64,000 nucleotides of DNA from Mesostigma viride (lineage: Eukaryota; Streptophyta; Mesostigmatophyceae; Mesostigmatales; Mesostigmataceae): positions 466,369 through 530,368 of the forward strand of contig RPFO01000178.1 of assembly GCA_009746045.1 (NCBI GenBank), in the 5' to 3' direction. Made by a program: the position numbers and the translations under genes. Below the pieces are notes generated by a model that was given only the letters and a program-made list of their open reading frames with translations, searched no databases and was not told where the DNA came from. Shown piece after piece: positions 49,001 through 60,225 of this stretch; the first letter of the stretch is position 1, and each line of letters opens with the position of its first letter.

Positions 49001-52000
49001 ACTTCCCCTTTTGCATGTGTGTGTTCGCCGACTTCCCCTTGTGCACGTGTGTGTGTGCCGACTTCCCCTTGTGCACGTGCGTGCGTGCTGACTTCTCCTT
49101 GTGCCCTTGGCTCGCCCCCGCTTGCCTCGTTGGTTGCAGGTGTGAAGACACCTGGGTGTTTGCATGCCTGCTCTTCATGCTAGGTGAGGCGAGGGTGGTC
49201 GCATGGGTGTTTGCATGCCTGCTCTTCATGCTAGGTGAGGCGAGGGTGGTCGCATGGGTGTTTGCATGCCTGCTCTTCATGCTCGGTGAGGCGAGGGTGG
49301 TCGCATGCCTGTTTGCATGCCTGCTCTTCATGCTCGACGAGGCGAGGGTGGTCGCATGCCTGTTTGCATGCCTGCTCTTCATGCTCGACGAGGCGAGGGT
49401 GGTCGCATGGGTGTTTGCATGCCTGCTCTTCATGCTAGGTGAGGCGAGGGTGGTCGCATGGGTGTTTGCATGCCTGCTCTTCATGCTAGGTGAGGCGAGG
49501 GTGGTCGCATGGGTGTTTGCATGCCTGCTCTTCATGCTCGGTGAGGCGAGGGTGGTCGCATGGGTGTTTGCATGCCTGCTCTTCATGCTCGACAAGGCGA
49601 GGGTGGTCGCATGGGTGTTTGCATGCCTGCTCTTCATGCTAGGTGAGGCGAGGGTGGTCGCATGGGTGTTTGCATGCCTGCTCTTCATGCTAGGTGAGGC
49701 GAGGGTGGTCGCATGGGTGTTTGCATGCCTGCTCTTCATGCTAGGTGAGGTGAGGGTGGTCGCATGGGTGTTTGCATGCCTGCTCTTCATGCTCGGTGAG
49801 GAGAGGATGGTCGCATGGGGCTGTGGGGTGTGCATGCTTGCAAGCAGAAACATGTATCGCCTTATTTGTCAAGGATAGGCAGTTGGAGGAGCTGGTTTTT
49901 CAGCGTGCACGCTTGACACAGCGAATCTAGTCCATGGATCACGTGAGCATGGGTCGTGTCCGCACCCTGGGATGGGGTAGCTCCGGGCGCTGTTTGCATG
50001 GGTGCACCGGTGGGCGTGGCCGCGCCACCCTCCTATAGACATTGTGTGGACGCGTGGGCATTACCATCCTACACAATAGGCCTGGTTCCTCCTCCCGGAT
50101 CACGTCCAGGATCGCAATCGAGAGGGACCGCGCCAAGGGGGACAGGGGCCACCGGTGTGGTTGTGCTCGTACTTCTTGTTCTAGTCGTCGCGTCTCGTCC
50201 TCCACCATCCCACATGCCATTGGGAACCGCTTCACCGCTTGCAATCGTTGGCAGGGCGCGCTCCCCGCTCGGTGGTCCATCGGAAGCGCGGGCCACTTGC
50301 CGCGATGCAGGCATGTGTGACTAAAGTTTTCCCTGGATGGGTTCTGGCTGATGGCTATGGCTGTCCTTCTGCCGCACACCTGTGCTCCCTGGGCCACCCT
50401 GCAGGCGTACCATGCTTCATGGCCAACGTATGCATCATTGGGTGCGTGTTTGCATCATCGGGGACTTGCTTGCATCTTTGGGTAAACGCTTGTATCAAAG
50501 GGTGAGTGCATGCCAAGGGAGCACGCTTGAGAGAGCTTGTGAGCGCAGAGGAAGGACATTTGGGGAGGTGGGAGCGAGCCAGCGACCGCTTGTGGTGGGA
50601 ACCCGACGTTTTTCCCCGAAGGCGGAAGCGGTTGCGCATCATCCTCTCGCCTCACCTGGAGCGTGCACGACTGGACATCTCATCGTCTATCATGGAGGGC
50701 TTGAGCCTGCGGACGCAAAGACACGTTCGCGATCGCCTGGGCCGTGATGCGTGCGCCGGCGGAGGGCGTGCGTGTTGGCCCGCCTGCGCTGCCGTGGGGG
50801 CCAAACATTTTCCATCCCGTATTGCATCTTGCAATTGTTGCACATTGCAACCTTCCTGTTGTCAAACTGGTTTGGTATGAATGTTTGGGGTGGCCCTCTG
50901 GCTGGCCGGATGCTGCGGCGGCCTGTGGGGATGGGTTGCTGTTCCCCGCTACACGTTTGCATCTTCTGATGGAGTGCCACCATGGATGTGTGTGAGATAG
51001 ATATCACACGCACATCCCATGGCGCGATGTGCCATCGAGATGGCATCCTGGTAGTTGCGCGCCCTGGGATGGTCGGTGCAGCCCACGCGGGCTGTACTGG
51101 CAGCTGGCATGTCTCAGCAGGGCAGTATGCCATTTGCAGGGATGGGCTGCTGAGCACATAGCTTAATCCAATTACACTTGCGCACGCGTGAGCTTTGATT
51201 GGCGTGGGATGCATATGCCAAGGACCTCCTTCAATAATGCCCAGGACAATAACCAATGGCCAGGAAGAGGGACGGTACTTTGTGTTTTGTATCATTATAT
51301 GCCAGTCATGATTCCGTGTCGTATTAATCCGAGTATCGTTGCATGATCCATCAGCGGCGTCGAACAATGCCAGGCAGATGCAGCGATGCTTTGCTCTTGG
51401 CTCTGCCCAGCTGTCGGCCTGTGTTCATGTGAACGCTCTTGGGTGCTCCCGTTCATACGCCGCGGCCTATTGCGGGCACCCACGTCCCATCTTCAAATGT
51501 CGGACAAATGTGCCTGCCTTGTATTCTCACGTGCCGTGTTCTGGATCCACCAGCGTGGCAAGGTGGCCTGCCAGCCAGCCTGCCTGCTTCCTTCCCTCCC
51601 TCCCTCCCCTCCATCCTTGCTTCTCTCCCTCCCTTCCTTCCATCCCCCCGAATCTGACCTGCTCGTTGTGCACCGCCCGCGCTCCGCCGTCGCCGCGTGT
51701 GTGGCATCACGCATGTCGCCCCTTGCACCTCGCCCTTGTGTGTGGCCACGCGCCCGTTGCCAGGTGGATCAAGTTCCGCATCTCTATGGTGGCAAAGTCC
51801 CTCATCACGGCCGTCGTCTGCATCACCATTCTAGTCTGGTGCGTGCCGGCGCCATGCGGCCACCCATGTGCGCGCGCTGGCACCAGCCGTCAGCCGTCAC
51901 GGTTGCAGCTGGCTATATGTGGCCGCGTGGAATCGGAGCCTTCCCAATTTGTGTATGTGGTTTAGCTGCTGCCATACTTCCCTTTCAGTGCCGTGCACGC

Positions 52001-52641
52001 ATGCTGGCCTCCGATGGTTTGCGTAGGCGCGTCCCTGAGGTTTTGCTGTAAATTGATGTCGTGTCTACTGCTGGTCTAGGGTTGGCCGATGAGGGAGGAA
52101 CGGCGCAGCTTTATACAGGCAAGCAAGCAGGATTACTAGAGATGCTCCGCTTAGGGTGTGTTCAGAAGAGTGTTGTGATGCGGCTGTAGCATCCCCACCA
52201 TTTCCGCACCATTTCTGCCTTAGCTCTCACAGCATAACTTGAAGAGCCCTTTTCCGGCTCTACTAGTGTGAAAACGCTCCAGATCGAAGAGCTATACGGG
52301 TGCCCGCTAGGTCAGCATGCGACAAAGGAACTAATTGTGCGCCACAAATGCAATGTGCTGGAGTCCTCAGCTCCCTCAGCCATCAGGGCAGTGATTGCAA
52401 AACCCAGGCTAGCCCGTCGTGCGTCACCATCACGGTTGTTGACATGTACATTTACTGGTCTCGCTTTAACCATCCGCCCCTTACTTGGCCCTGCAGGGTG
52501 CGCACCCACTATTTCTGGGGCACCTTCCTGACGGATCGCACCAAGCAGGTGCCCAGCGAGGAGGCCGACCTGCCCAACTCGATGCTGCGCGCTGGCATGC
52601 CCTACGACTGGCACTTGCGGCCGCGCAAGTACAGCAGCTAG
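37066..52641 (+). CDS. ORAI: ORAI-like (store-operated calcium channel family) protein, 9 exons found
   Basis: Exons: 37066-37250, 38164-38223, 39922-40034, 45083-45121, 46418-46611, 49140-49183, 50405-50441, 51764-51838, 52497-52641. All joins are GT-AG and in phase except 38223 to 39922, where one small exon or another acceptor is needed. Together they give about 295 residues. The N-terminus (residues about 18-80) is charged and coiled-coil-like (WREEDRRWREEERAWHHED). SISSLAALFSGFALISLVEF matches TM1 with the pore glutamate (E106 of human Orai1). VLLAIYGLLSATT plus VGIFCTATVICSLMLASIL is TM2, CEDTWVFACLLFMLG plus VPCFMANVCIIGWIKF is TM3, and ISMVAKSLITAVVCITILVW is TM4. Orai channels admit Ca2+ at the plasma membrane. 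The acidic TM3 residue of animal Orai is not seen. Exon 6 has many downstream copies of its own donor, so splicing may vary. Confidence 0.85.
38640..38730 (+). mobile_element. Old LINE 3'-tail fragment in ORAI intron 2
   Basis: CATCCATCCCATTCATTTTT, then GGAGGATTTATGCTCGCGTG and ACGCAGGGTACGTGTTAATT, matches the end of the left-end LINE (5870-5951) with many substitutions. Orientation is plus. No target duplication survives. Confidence 0.6.
40021..40560. repeat. Tandem array derived from the end of ORAI exon 3 and its donor site
   Basis: Exon 3 ends ACAACACCAACGAG and is followed by the donor GTGAGG. That 20-bp junction recurs about 18 times in units of roughly 29-33 bp, with G-rich spacers of varying length. 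Many units keep CCAACGAGGTGAGG exactly, others have lost the donor (for example CAATGAGCGTAGG). The first unit is the real exon end, the rest lie in intron 3. Confidence 0.92.
40561..44716. repeat. 33-bp G-rich minisatellite, about 125 copies
   Basis: The unit starts GTTGGGGGGAGTGGCTGTGA and continues GGATAGTGCGCGC. Common variants are GGCGGTGAG or GGCTGTGAG, GGATAGT or GGGTAGT, a 39-bp form with an extra GTGCGC, and a 32-bp form with one G fewer. It starts directly where the exon-3-derived array ends. Every unit has a G run and a GTGAGG core. Eleven-codon periodicity keeps long frames open on both strands, but these are not genes. It fills most of the 5-kb intron 3. Confidence 0.97.
45988..46352. 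repeat. 10-bp tandem repeat ACCCTTTTGT, about 36 copies
   Basis: Perfect or near-perfect decamers, with ATCCTTTTGT and CTCCTTTTGT variants, in ORAI intron 4 shortly before the acceptor at 46417. It is strongly pyrimidine-biased on the transcribed sense strand. Confidence 0.97.
47853..47871 (+). repeat. Short interstitial plant-type telomere repeat
   Basis: TTTAGGGTTTAGGGTTTAG, about 2.7 units of the TTTAGGG repeat used by plants and many green algae. It lies at the left border of the 47.88-49.1 kb array. Confidence 0.8.
47878..49105. repeat. 27-31-bp minisatellite with alternating GT/GC runs, about 42 copies
   Basis: A constant core GCCGACTTCCCCTTGTGC is joined by variable alternating purine-pyrimidine runs such as ATGTGTGTGCGT and ACGTGCGTGCGT. 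It occupies half of ORAI intron 5, ending about 35 bp before exon 6. Long open frames on both strands are a by-product of the repeat. Confidence 0.96.
49140..49820. repeat. 51-bp tandem array made from ORAI exon 6 plus its 5' splice donor, 13 units
   Basis: The unit starts TGGGTGTTTGCATGCCTGCT and continues CTTCATGCTAGGTGAGGCGAGGGTGGTCGCA. Unit 1 is the real exon (WVFACLLFML, then G|GTGAGG). Twelve more follow head to tail, each 51 bp, so the frame stays open to a stop near 49876. About ten units keep GGTGAGG. Three have GACGAGG or GACAAGG instead and have lost the donor. Confidence 0.95.
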
Positions 52642-55430
52642 GCATGGCTAAGATATGTAGGGCATGGGCCAGCCTGGGTCCCTGGCAGGACACTTCCGGT
52701 CTCTCCCATGCAGGGAACCACACCACTCATGACTAGAATGGTGGCCACTGCTCCACTAAAATATACCAGATCTTTTACCTCCTGGTATTGAAGACAGAAC
52801 GGACTTCTCAATCCCAAGAGACTGGGGAAACTTCTAGTATTCTCCAGAAGTTACAGAGTGTGGTCGGTTCTCTTCTGTAGGACTGTCCTAAAAGGATCTA
52901 CTTTGGCGGTAGAGTGCTGTAGCCCTCTTTTGGTCGGGAGTCTCTCTGCTTGTTCATACAGACACAAGACTTCCTGTCTACTGAATATTCTGATTTGGCA
53001 CGCCGCAAAGGTGAAAACCATTTACTGGATATGGCTGTCCAATAACAGGGCCTGAAGTGAGGATGTTTGGTTATTAAAAATAACTTCACATTATTGGGGT
53101 CATCGGAGCTTGGCTATTTAATTGGTTAATTAAGAATATTCCTCCGTGGGGAGGATATTGTTACGCCGCGGTTCTCCCGACCCGCCTCCTCTACCATGAC
53201 CTAACTGTGACCCACGATTAACTCTAGCTAAACTAGTGAGGCCACTTACTGAGGAGCTATTCTTCTGTGGGAAAGACGGACGCGACGAATCAGATCTCAA
53301 TGCGTTTACATGTGTGACTGAAATATGCCATGAACCAAATCAATTCAGAACATAGCGAAGGAAATAACCTAGTAAGCCATTTAAGGGGACTCGCACGTCC
53401 AAAAGCCTGAAAAACTGACTTTAATGAATATCAGTTCCAATGCACTTGGGAACCATCTAGTGATGATTGAGAACCATAAATATGATGTTTGGACATTCAT
53501 GCCACCACTTGTTGGGTGTACTACCCCCAACCACGCACCGGTGGCGAGCTAAAAATAGAAAAAGACGCTATTTATGAGATATTTTGCCCAAGACAAACCA
53601 CTTATCCAAATGACCTGCCCATACATTCCTGCAAAGTTCCCCCACTTCCAAAAAATCTGGGCTGTTCACATGGTCAAAACAATCACATTTGTTTGAGTTA
53701 TTAATTTCCCCGCAAAATGGGTACTTTTTTGAGCCCCAAAAAATAAATCAAATCATCAACACATCGAATGGGGTCATCCATACATGAGAAATTCCACTGA
53801 GTGGGGGGAAACACAACCCCAAAGTTTGAGCTCATTCTGACAAGCGTAGCTCAAGTTATTGATTTTTCTGTGATGCCACCTGGGTAGACGCTAAAAGAGA
53901 ATTGAGCTAGTGCTGAGCCAAAATGACATCTGTTTTGCTACCCTAGACACCCAAAAACATGCCCACTTTGATCACGGAGTGTGAGGAGGATGTCCGGAGC
54001 CTCATACGCCCCAACCCTCCATCGGCACAGCCAGCCTTGTGAGTCTACCCTTAACAACAAGGCTGGTAGGACGACACGCCTGAGCAGCATATGTCATGCC
54101 TATCTCAGGCTAATAATGTGTGATTTTGTGCCAACAACCAAGTTGTTCCACCCAACAACACATTAAAAACCCTCTTACAAAATGCCCAACAAGCCGGACA
54201 TGTGGAGGACCACACACGCAGTATATAAAGATGAAATAAGCTGCCTTTTTATCCAGCGAACCTGTGGCTAGCTGCTCTGGTTAGCATGACAAAGGCTATC
54301 ATTTACTCAGTGGGAAAGGTGAAGAGACCATTGGAACAACCTACCTGACGCATGTGCCACCAAAGCATTGTGTCCCGCAAAATGCACACTGCCTCCTTTC
54401 TAACAAGCACGAGCCACTTTCTTTAGGAGACAGGTGCCAGCTCGTCAGTGTCTGGGGAAAATGATGCCGCTGCTTATGAAGACCGCGTGAATTTCCTCGA
54501 ACACAACTGTCTATAAAGCAAAAGAAATTTCAGAGAAGCGTGGAAATAAAAGCATTACACCTTCCCGACAGGTTGTGGGCCACGCGCTGCAGAAAGCCAG
54601 CCATGTCACAGACGAACTTGCTAAAAGACATCCAGGAATCCAGCGATGCAGCGCCATGACCCGCAACTTCCTGGCTGCATCTGGCCGGAAAGAAGGCAAA
54701 AAGCTTACGCTCAACGAGCTAAGAAAGCAGGACAACGCTAGATTAAGACGTTTAATACAAGAACGTACAATAACGGGCATTTATTTGCGCCCAGGCGCAA
54801 AAGAAAGGCCACCCTTTCATGGAGAGGTTGGGCACACATCGCGCAGGCCTAATGTTATCTTACCGCAAAATGACGGGAAAGGTAAAGATAGCAGCGGGAA
54901 TTTTAACGGCTTTAGAAACATCATCAAACTAGCTTTCCTTACGACCATCAAAACTGGCAACAATCGACAATCACACCGGCAGGCATCCATTATACTTTAT
55001 TCATCCCGACAGAAATTCAGGCCGGACCCCCCCTGCCGATGGCAAAGAAAAAAAGCCCGCGACATTATAGATCGCAACCATCCCACCATAAATTAGAATC
55101 AGTAGCTAATTTTCTCCAACAATCGAGCATTTTTTCTGCTTTCCGCGTGCCAGATTTGTCACGTTTCGTCTAAAAGCAGTCGCCATGGCCACTTCCGCAA
55201 GGGGTGCGCGCACCGTGCACCCACTTTTCACGGTACGGAGGGTACCGCAGAATTTTTTTGGCGCGGAAAATATTCGCCGCGCCGAGTCCCCTTAGTATGT
55301 TCCGTGGCATGCAGCATGTGCACATTAAAATTAAATTAAATTATAACATGCCTCCGTTGGGAGATCATGTAGCACATATTCCTTGATGGATGGGTGGAGT
55401 GGAGGGAGCCGCGTAATCGAACTAACCTAA
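52642..55430. other. Gene-poor, AT-richer stretch
   Basis: No recognised gene or RNA. It should include the 3' untranslated region of the ORAI-like gene. A TATA-like GTATATAAAG sits at about 54220. The longest reading frame, 54575-55096 plus (173 codons, basic, no family resemblance), might be an unknown gene or chance. The base composition differs from the ORAI region and is closer to that inside the transposon at 56.4-59.9 kb. Confidence 0.35.
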
Positions 55431-56392
55431 CTCTAAGCTATCTAGTCTAGAAAAATCCTATCTACACTACTCATCAAAACGCCGCCTCCTCTTGGGGGGA
55501 GGTGGCTTGCCCACAGGGGCTGGCGTGTGAGCCTTGACAATCTTCTGCCATCGCGTCTTGTTCTGCATGGCAGTCCAAAGAAGGGAGAGAGAGTGGATGC
55601 GGTGTTCAAACTGGTCTGGGACCACTAGGTCGGCCAGCAACATCTGGATGTAGTTCGTGATATGCTTCCCTACCCTTTTGGGAATGCCCTTGGGGGTAGG
55701 CCTGGTCAGAATATGCCGCCCTGGCTGGCCAAGCCGCTGGGGGCCGGCCAGACCAAGGGCGGTGTCGACCTGGCTGGTGCGAGCAAGGTGTCCTACAAAA
55801 GCTATCCTACGCTGCCTAATAATCTCGTCCGAAATACGAGGCATACCCTGATACAAAGACTCTAATGACGGGGGCTTGGAAAACCCTACATTCAGGACCT
55901 GGCGGAGCATCCTGTAAACCGTGCCGTCTAGCCTAGCTGCCAGTGTTGGTGTGATTGTCCACGCCTCGGCGCCATACGTGAGCACCGTGAGGACGAGGAC
56001 CTTGAAGCTCAGCATGCGCTTGCGGTGCTCGCCCAGGCCCTTCGAGCGCCAGTAGGTGTTGAGCGAACGGAGCCTGGCCCAGGCCAAGCCGATGCGGATG
56101 TCCACATCGTCTGCGGTGTCAGGGAGCATGCTCCCCAACAGTTTGAAGCGATCGCGGAACGGGACCTCCGTCCCGTCGAGCAGGCGCGGCAGCGGTGGTC
56201 TACTGGAGGCCCCAATCACCATCGCCTCGGTTTTGACACTTATCTCCAACCCCACCGCCCTCGCCTCCAGGCCCAGACAGTCCAGCCAGGTCTGAATTTG
56301 CTCGGGGCGCGTGATGAGGGTGGTGTTGTCCGCATAAATCAGGTCGGCCAGGCAGTAGCCAGTGCTAACCCCGCCGTGCTCGCGCTCGTTAA

Positions 56393-59300
56393 CCCCTAAA
56401 TGGGCAGAAATACTGCCGATGCATCGGCTGTAACTTCACAATTTTGCAAACCAGATGCCATCCAACCCACCCATATCCAATGGCTGTCCTTGGGGGCCAA
56501 GCATGTCCATGAGTTGCCCTTCGGGTTGGTATATCACAACCTTACATATATGCAGGGTAGGCCATGTATAACTGCAGTCAAAGTCAGGGGGGTCAAGACG
56601 AGCGTTTTCATTTTTGGTAGAATGTGCATTTTGAATTATGTTGTAAGAGCTAGGCACCTACCACTTCAGGGATGATAAACAATTAGTTGCTGAACAGTTT
56701 GAGCCATTGTGTCTAATCACCAAGAAAATGTCCTCATATGAGGACATTTTTAAGCATGGATACCATTTGTAATAACTCACACATTTCAACATATCCATGG
56801 GTACGGCATGGAACCATGTTCATTTATGATATGTTCAAGAGTAGCAATGCTTAACATCCATGAAATATGCTCATTGTATAATTGTTTACGATTTATGAAT
56901 GCAGGGGGGTCGCTACGCGAGTGACCAACAAGCACTCAAGCCAACAATATGCCCAGAAAGAAGGCAGGGCCAGGTCATGGCTGGTCCTGAAAATGCACCC
57001 AAGGTGCCCACAACATGTCTACATTACACCCTCGCTATCCTAGACCCTGCAGCCTGCCGGGGGGGGCACAAAATGTAACTGGCAGCCAGGGACCATGGTG
57101 CAGGCCAAATAGCAGGTGTAAAGCTAGCTCAAAGCTAGCTCAGTCCAAAGAATGAAATAAGAAGCAAATACTTGCCAAGGTTAGGTCTGTGATCGTTATT
57201 GGAGGCTTGGCTGCCACCACGGTGCTCGACAATGATGCTTAAGCCTTCAATCATATATGAAGCAGATACTGCAAAGAGGCACAAATAGCAATACAAGCAC
57301 AATGTAAGCATGAAAAGCTCAAGTTTCCAAGCCAGTCTAGCTCACTTGGACATGAGGTTAAGCGTTAGAAACATATGGGCAACATCCCAGCAAGCCTTGA
57401 AAAAGTTTTCAGCAACAAGGCAGTATATGTGTTAAATCAAACTACCACATTGCAACTAAGCACAGTGACTTCTACTTGCTGCTGTTTTGACGACGCAAGG
57501 CCGTTTACCTTTTCAGTGACACCACGGGAAAAGAAAGCATTACCCAGCAAACTTCCTTTAAGTTCCCCGGACATAGGCGTAATCACAACCACGACGTTGG
57601 GCATTGAAAAGAACCGGAATCATTAAGTCTGCGGGGGTTATAAGCTACGATACTCTTGACACGCTTATTTAGAACGATGCGGTTGCGGATGACATCCGGA
57701 ACCTTGTTCTTGACGTGCGCCCAGGCCGCCAGCTGCGCGGGACAGCTCAAGAAATATATATTAAAGGACGGTGACGCCCGGGAAGCACCCAGCCTTGCGG
57801 CAAAAGTAAAATATGGCTCGCGCTCGCCGTGGTTTTCGCCAGGCGTGACTGCGATATCACGACGAAAAAATGGAGACTCTTTGACCCATCTAACTGCCCA
57901 GGTCCCTCTGTTGCCCGGGTCGCCCATTAACCCAGAAGCGTACCATAACCCATACTCGCGATATCCGCAGCTACTGGGCGGAAAAAGAAATTGTAAAACC
58001 GAACTGCATACTGACCTATCATGCCATCTACGTAGCTTCCAGATTTTCTTCAACGATGCCAAAATCCGTTCATGAACAATATTTTCGACATATACAAAGC
58101 ACCTGCACGTCAAAAGCAGCATCTTCGAAATGAATAGATGATGATCTAAAGTTCTGTCTTCATTCGGGGCAAAATAATGGCCTATAACGTTCAGGCAAGC
58201 CTCAGAGCTGGAACGACCCCATAGCCGTCACTCGACAAAATGCTCGATTACATTGCAACGTTCTTGCTGTAGTAGGTACTTTTCCTCGCCTCATATTTTC
58301 CAGGTACGGTCGGCCCCTGTCGACCCCGGGGGCTTGGCGCGCTCAGTACCTATCCCAGTTTCGCGCCAAAACCCACCAGGGATCCTCAGGACCAACTTTG
58401 GCGCCAAAACCGCCCCCCTGACCCCCCCCGTCTCAAACGAGGACTATGTCCTCAAATGAGGACATTTGGTTTTTGGACAATTGGGGTCATCATTTGGGTG
58501 GGTATACCAGCAGTTACACCCAGTACAGCCCATAGGGGTACCGATGGTAAAAAGCAACCAAGGGGGTAGGAGTGGGCATACTACCTACTAATACCTACTA
58601 ATATGGCCCCCAACCATGCCAAACAATACATTTCCCTTCCACAATGATGGGGAAACATAACTGCATCATCACACTGCCCTTACATGGCACCTATGTGCAG
58701 GTGCCACCTTGTCCATGCACGTAGGTAACGTGGTACGGATACCCTACGCAAGGCATGCATTCTAGGAGGCAGCCACCAACAAACTAGTGATTTTAAGCCT
58801 ATTTCAGCCTGCCCTAGCAAGGATAAACTAGGCCTAAGCTGCTATAGCTTGCCAGGTGATGGCCAGCACACCTGGTGGCACATGCTGACAATGGGAAGCT
58901 TCTACTCACCGGTTACATGCTTGATGATGCCACAGAGACCAGCCAACTGCCTCACACTCATGCAATATGTGTGTGGGAAATGTATAACAAACATATATGG
59001 AGGTATTCAAACCCATACAGCCTCTAAAACTTATCACCGTCACCCTGTGGCAGGTCAACTGACTGATGGAAGCATCTAAGAAGGGTGTTTTAGAAAGGGG
59101 CCAGGCCAGGGTCAAGAAAGAGCATGTATAATGCAAAAAGAATGTGCTACACAAGCTAGAACGTATATATAAACGTCAAAAATCGATAGGAAAACGATGA
59201 TTAAGCTTTACCAGGCATGGATGGCGTTACCTTGGCCCAGGCGGTGGCCGCAAAATGGCGCATTTCGGCACGCCAAAGTTGTGCAGCATGGTCGCTGGAT

Positions 59301-59865
59301 TCGGCGATTTCTGGCCACCCTTGCACGTTTACGACTACTATGTATCATAAAAAGTACAAAGAAACCAATATATCCTTTAAAATACGCAGGAAAGGTATTG
59401 CTGTCAACGTTTCTATCGTCCGGCCTGATCGCAGTTTTTCCCAGCAAGAACGCTGCCGACACCTATCAAATGGCATTCCCGCGAACCAAAAATTGGCATG
59501 TATCATCTTTAGGACGTATAAAAGCAATTTCCTGAGTTTGGTCAGAAAATTCGAACGAAAACGTAAATGCCATGCGTGGGCGCAAGCCGCCATGGCCAGG
59601 TCGTCGTTTTCCGGAGTGCACGTTGTACGCGAAAAAGTACCCTGACCCCTTGTACTTCGACCGACCAGAACACCTCTATAACTTTGTCAGAAGTATGCAA
59701 ACCCTAGTACCATGCTGTGAGGAAAATTATAAACTTTCGATCTTCTCAGCTAAACGTTTCCTAATTCTCAATAGTTTTCGCGGCATTTGGTCCCCCGAGA
59801 AGGGGCCGACGTGTCGGCTGTAACTCAGTTTTAGGCGGAAAATCGGCAGCCAGACCATTTAGGGG
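56393..59865. mobile_element. piggyBac-like DNA transposon (TTAA target), transposase not recognised
   Basis: The ends are CCCCTAAATGG (56393-56403) and its inverse CCATTTAGGGG (59855-59865), flanked by TTAA at 56389-56392 and 59866-59869. A TTAA duplication with CCC-starting ends is the hallmark of piggyBac-type elements. Subterminal CTGCCGAT occurs inverted near both ends, and TCGGCTGTAACT occurs as a direct repeat at 56424 and 59813. The interior has reading frames of up to 179 codons (57583-58122 minus, 59217-59645 plus), but none shows piggyBac transposase motifs I can recognise. It may be non-autonomous, or coding exons may be too diverged to see by eye. Confidence 0.8.
58359..58409. 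promoter_or_regulatory. Two E2F-like sites inside the transposon
   Basis: TTTCGCGCCAAAA at 58359-58371 and TTTGGCGCCAAAA at 58397-58409 both match the E2F consensus TTTSSCGC on at least one strand, 38 bp apart. Whether they bind anything is unknown. Confidence 0.35.
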
Positions 59866-60225
59866 TTAAGGATGTCCAAGCCTGGCTCGAACCCCTTAAA
59901 AGCAGTAAAGCGCGCACGTGCCCGTCACATGACGTGATCCACGACAATAATGAACAGGTATGGGGACAGGACACAAACTTGCCACTCCCCGTGCATGGTG
60001 AAGGGGGAATGGTGGGGTGGTGCCTTCCGCAGTCCGCACTACTGCCTGTGAGCCCTCATACAGTCGACGAATGGCAGCAATAAACGCTGGTGGCACCCAA
60101 TCCAGAGCTAGGATGGCCCAAAGAGCCTCCCAGAGGGCCGTGTCAAAGGCCTTGATATAGTCAACAAAAATGAAGCCATGACCCAAGCTAATATGTGTTA
60201 CAATCCATAACACACGCCGAGTGAA

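Larger units (their letters stand above)
55440..60225 (-). mobile_element. Second, diverged LINE (minus), 5'-truncated and split by a DNA transposon
   Basis: Right part, 59870-60225: RT motif A (FIFVDYIKAFDTALWEALWA) onward to about residue block DILN. Left part, 55440-56392: NEREHGGVSTGYCLADLIYA, then the catalytic box reading YADN rather than YADD (56325-56336), LDCLGLEARAVGLEISVKTE, YGAEAWTITPTLAARLDG and GHLARTSQVDTALGLAGPQR. The C-terminus is basic (PPPPKRRRRFDE). It is the same family type as the left-end LINE but clearly another subfamily. Everything upstream of motif A is missing. Removing 56393-59869 restores a continuous reading across the join. Confidence 0.87.

Noticed and set aside
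47854-49853. Long frames on both strands (up to 661 codons) of HTCTRGSR or CVPTSPCA type repeats
   Set aside because: An artefact of the 27-31-bp and 51-bp arrays. Several frames are open at once on both strands, which real genes do not do.
50042-50320. Short frames between ORAI exons 6 and 7 as separate genes
   Set aside because: They fall within an intron of a well-supported gene and show no resemblance to proteins.
54575-55096. A 173-codon plus-strand ORF as a gene
   Set aside because: No family resemblance, no splice or codon evidence, and a comparable frame on the other strand. It is mentioned only as a possibility in the stretch entry.
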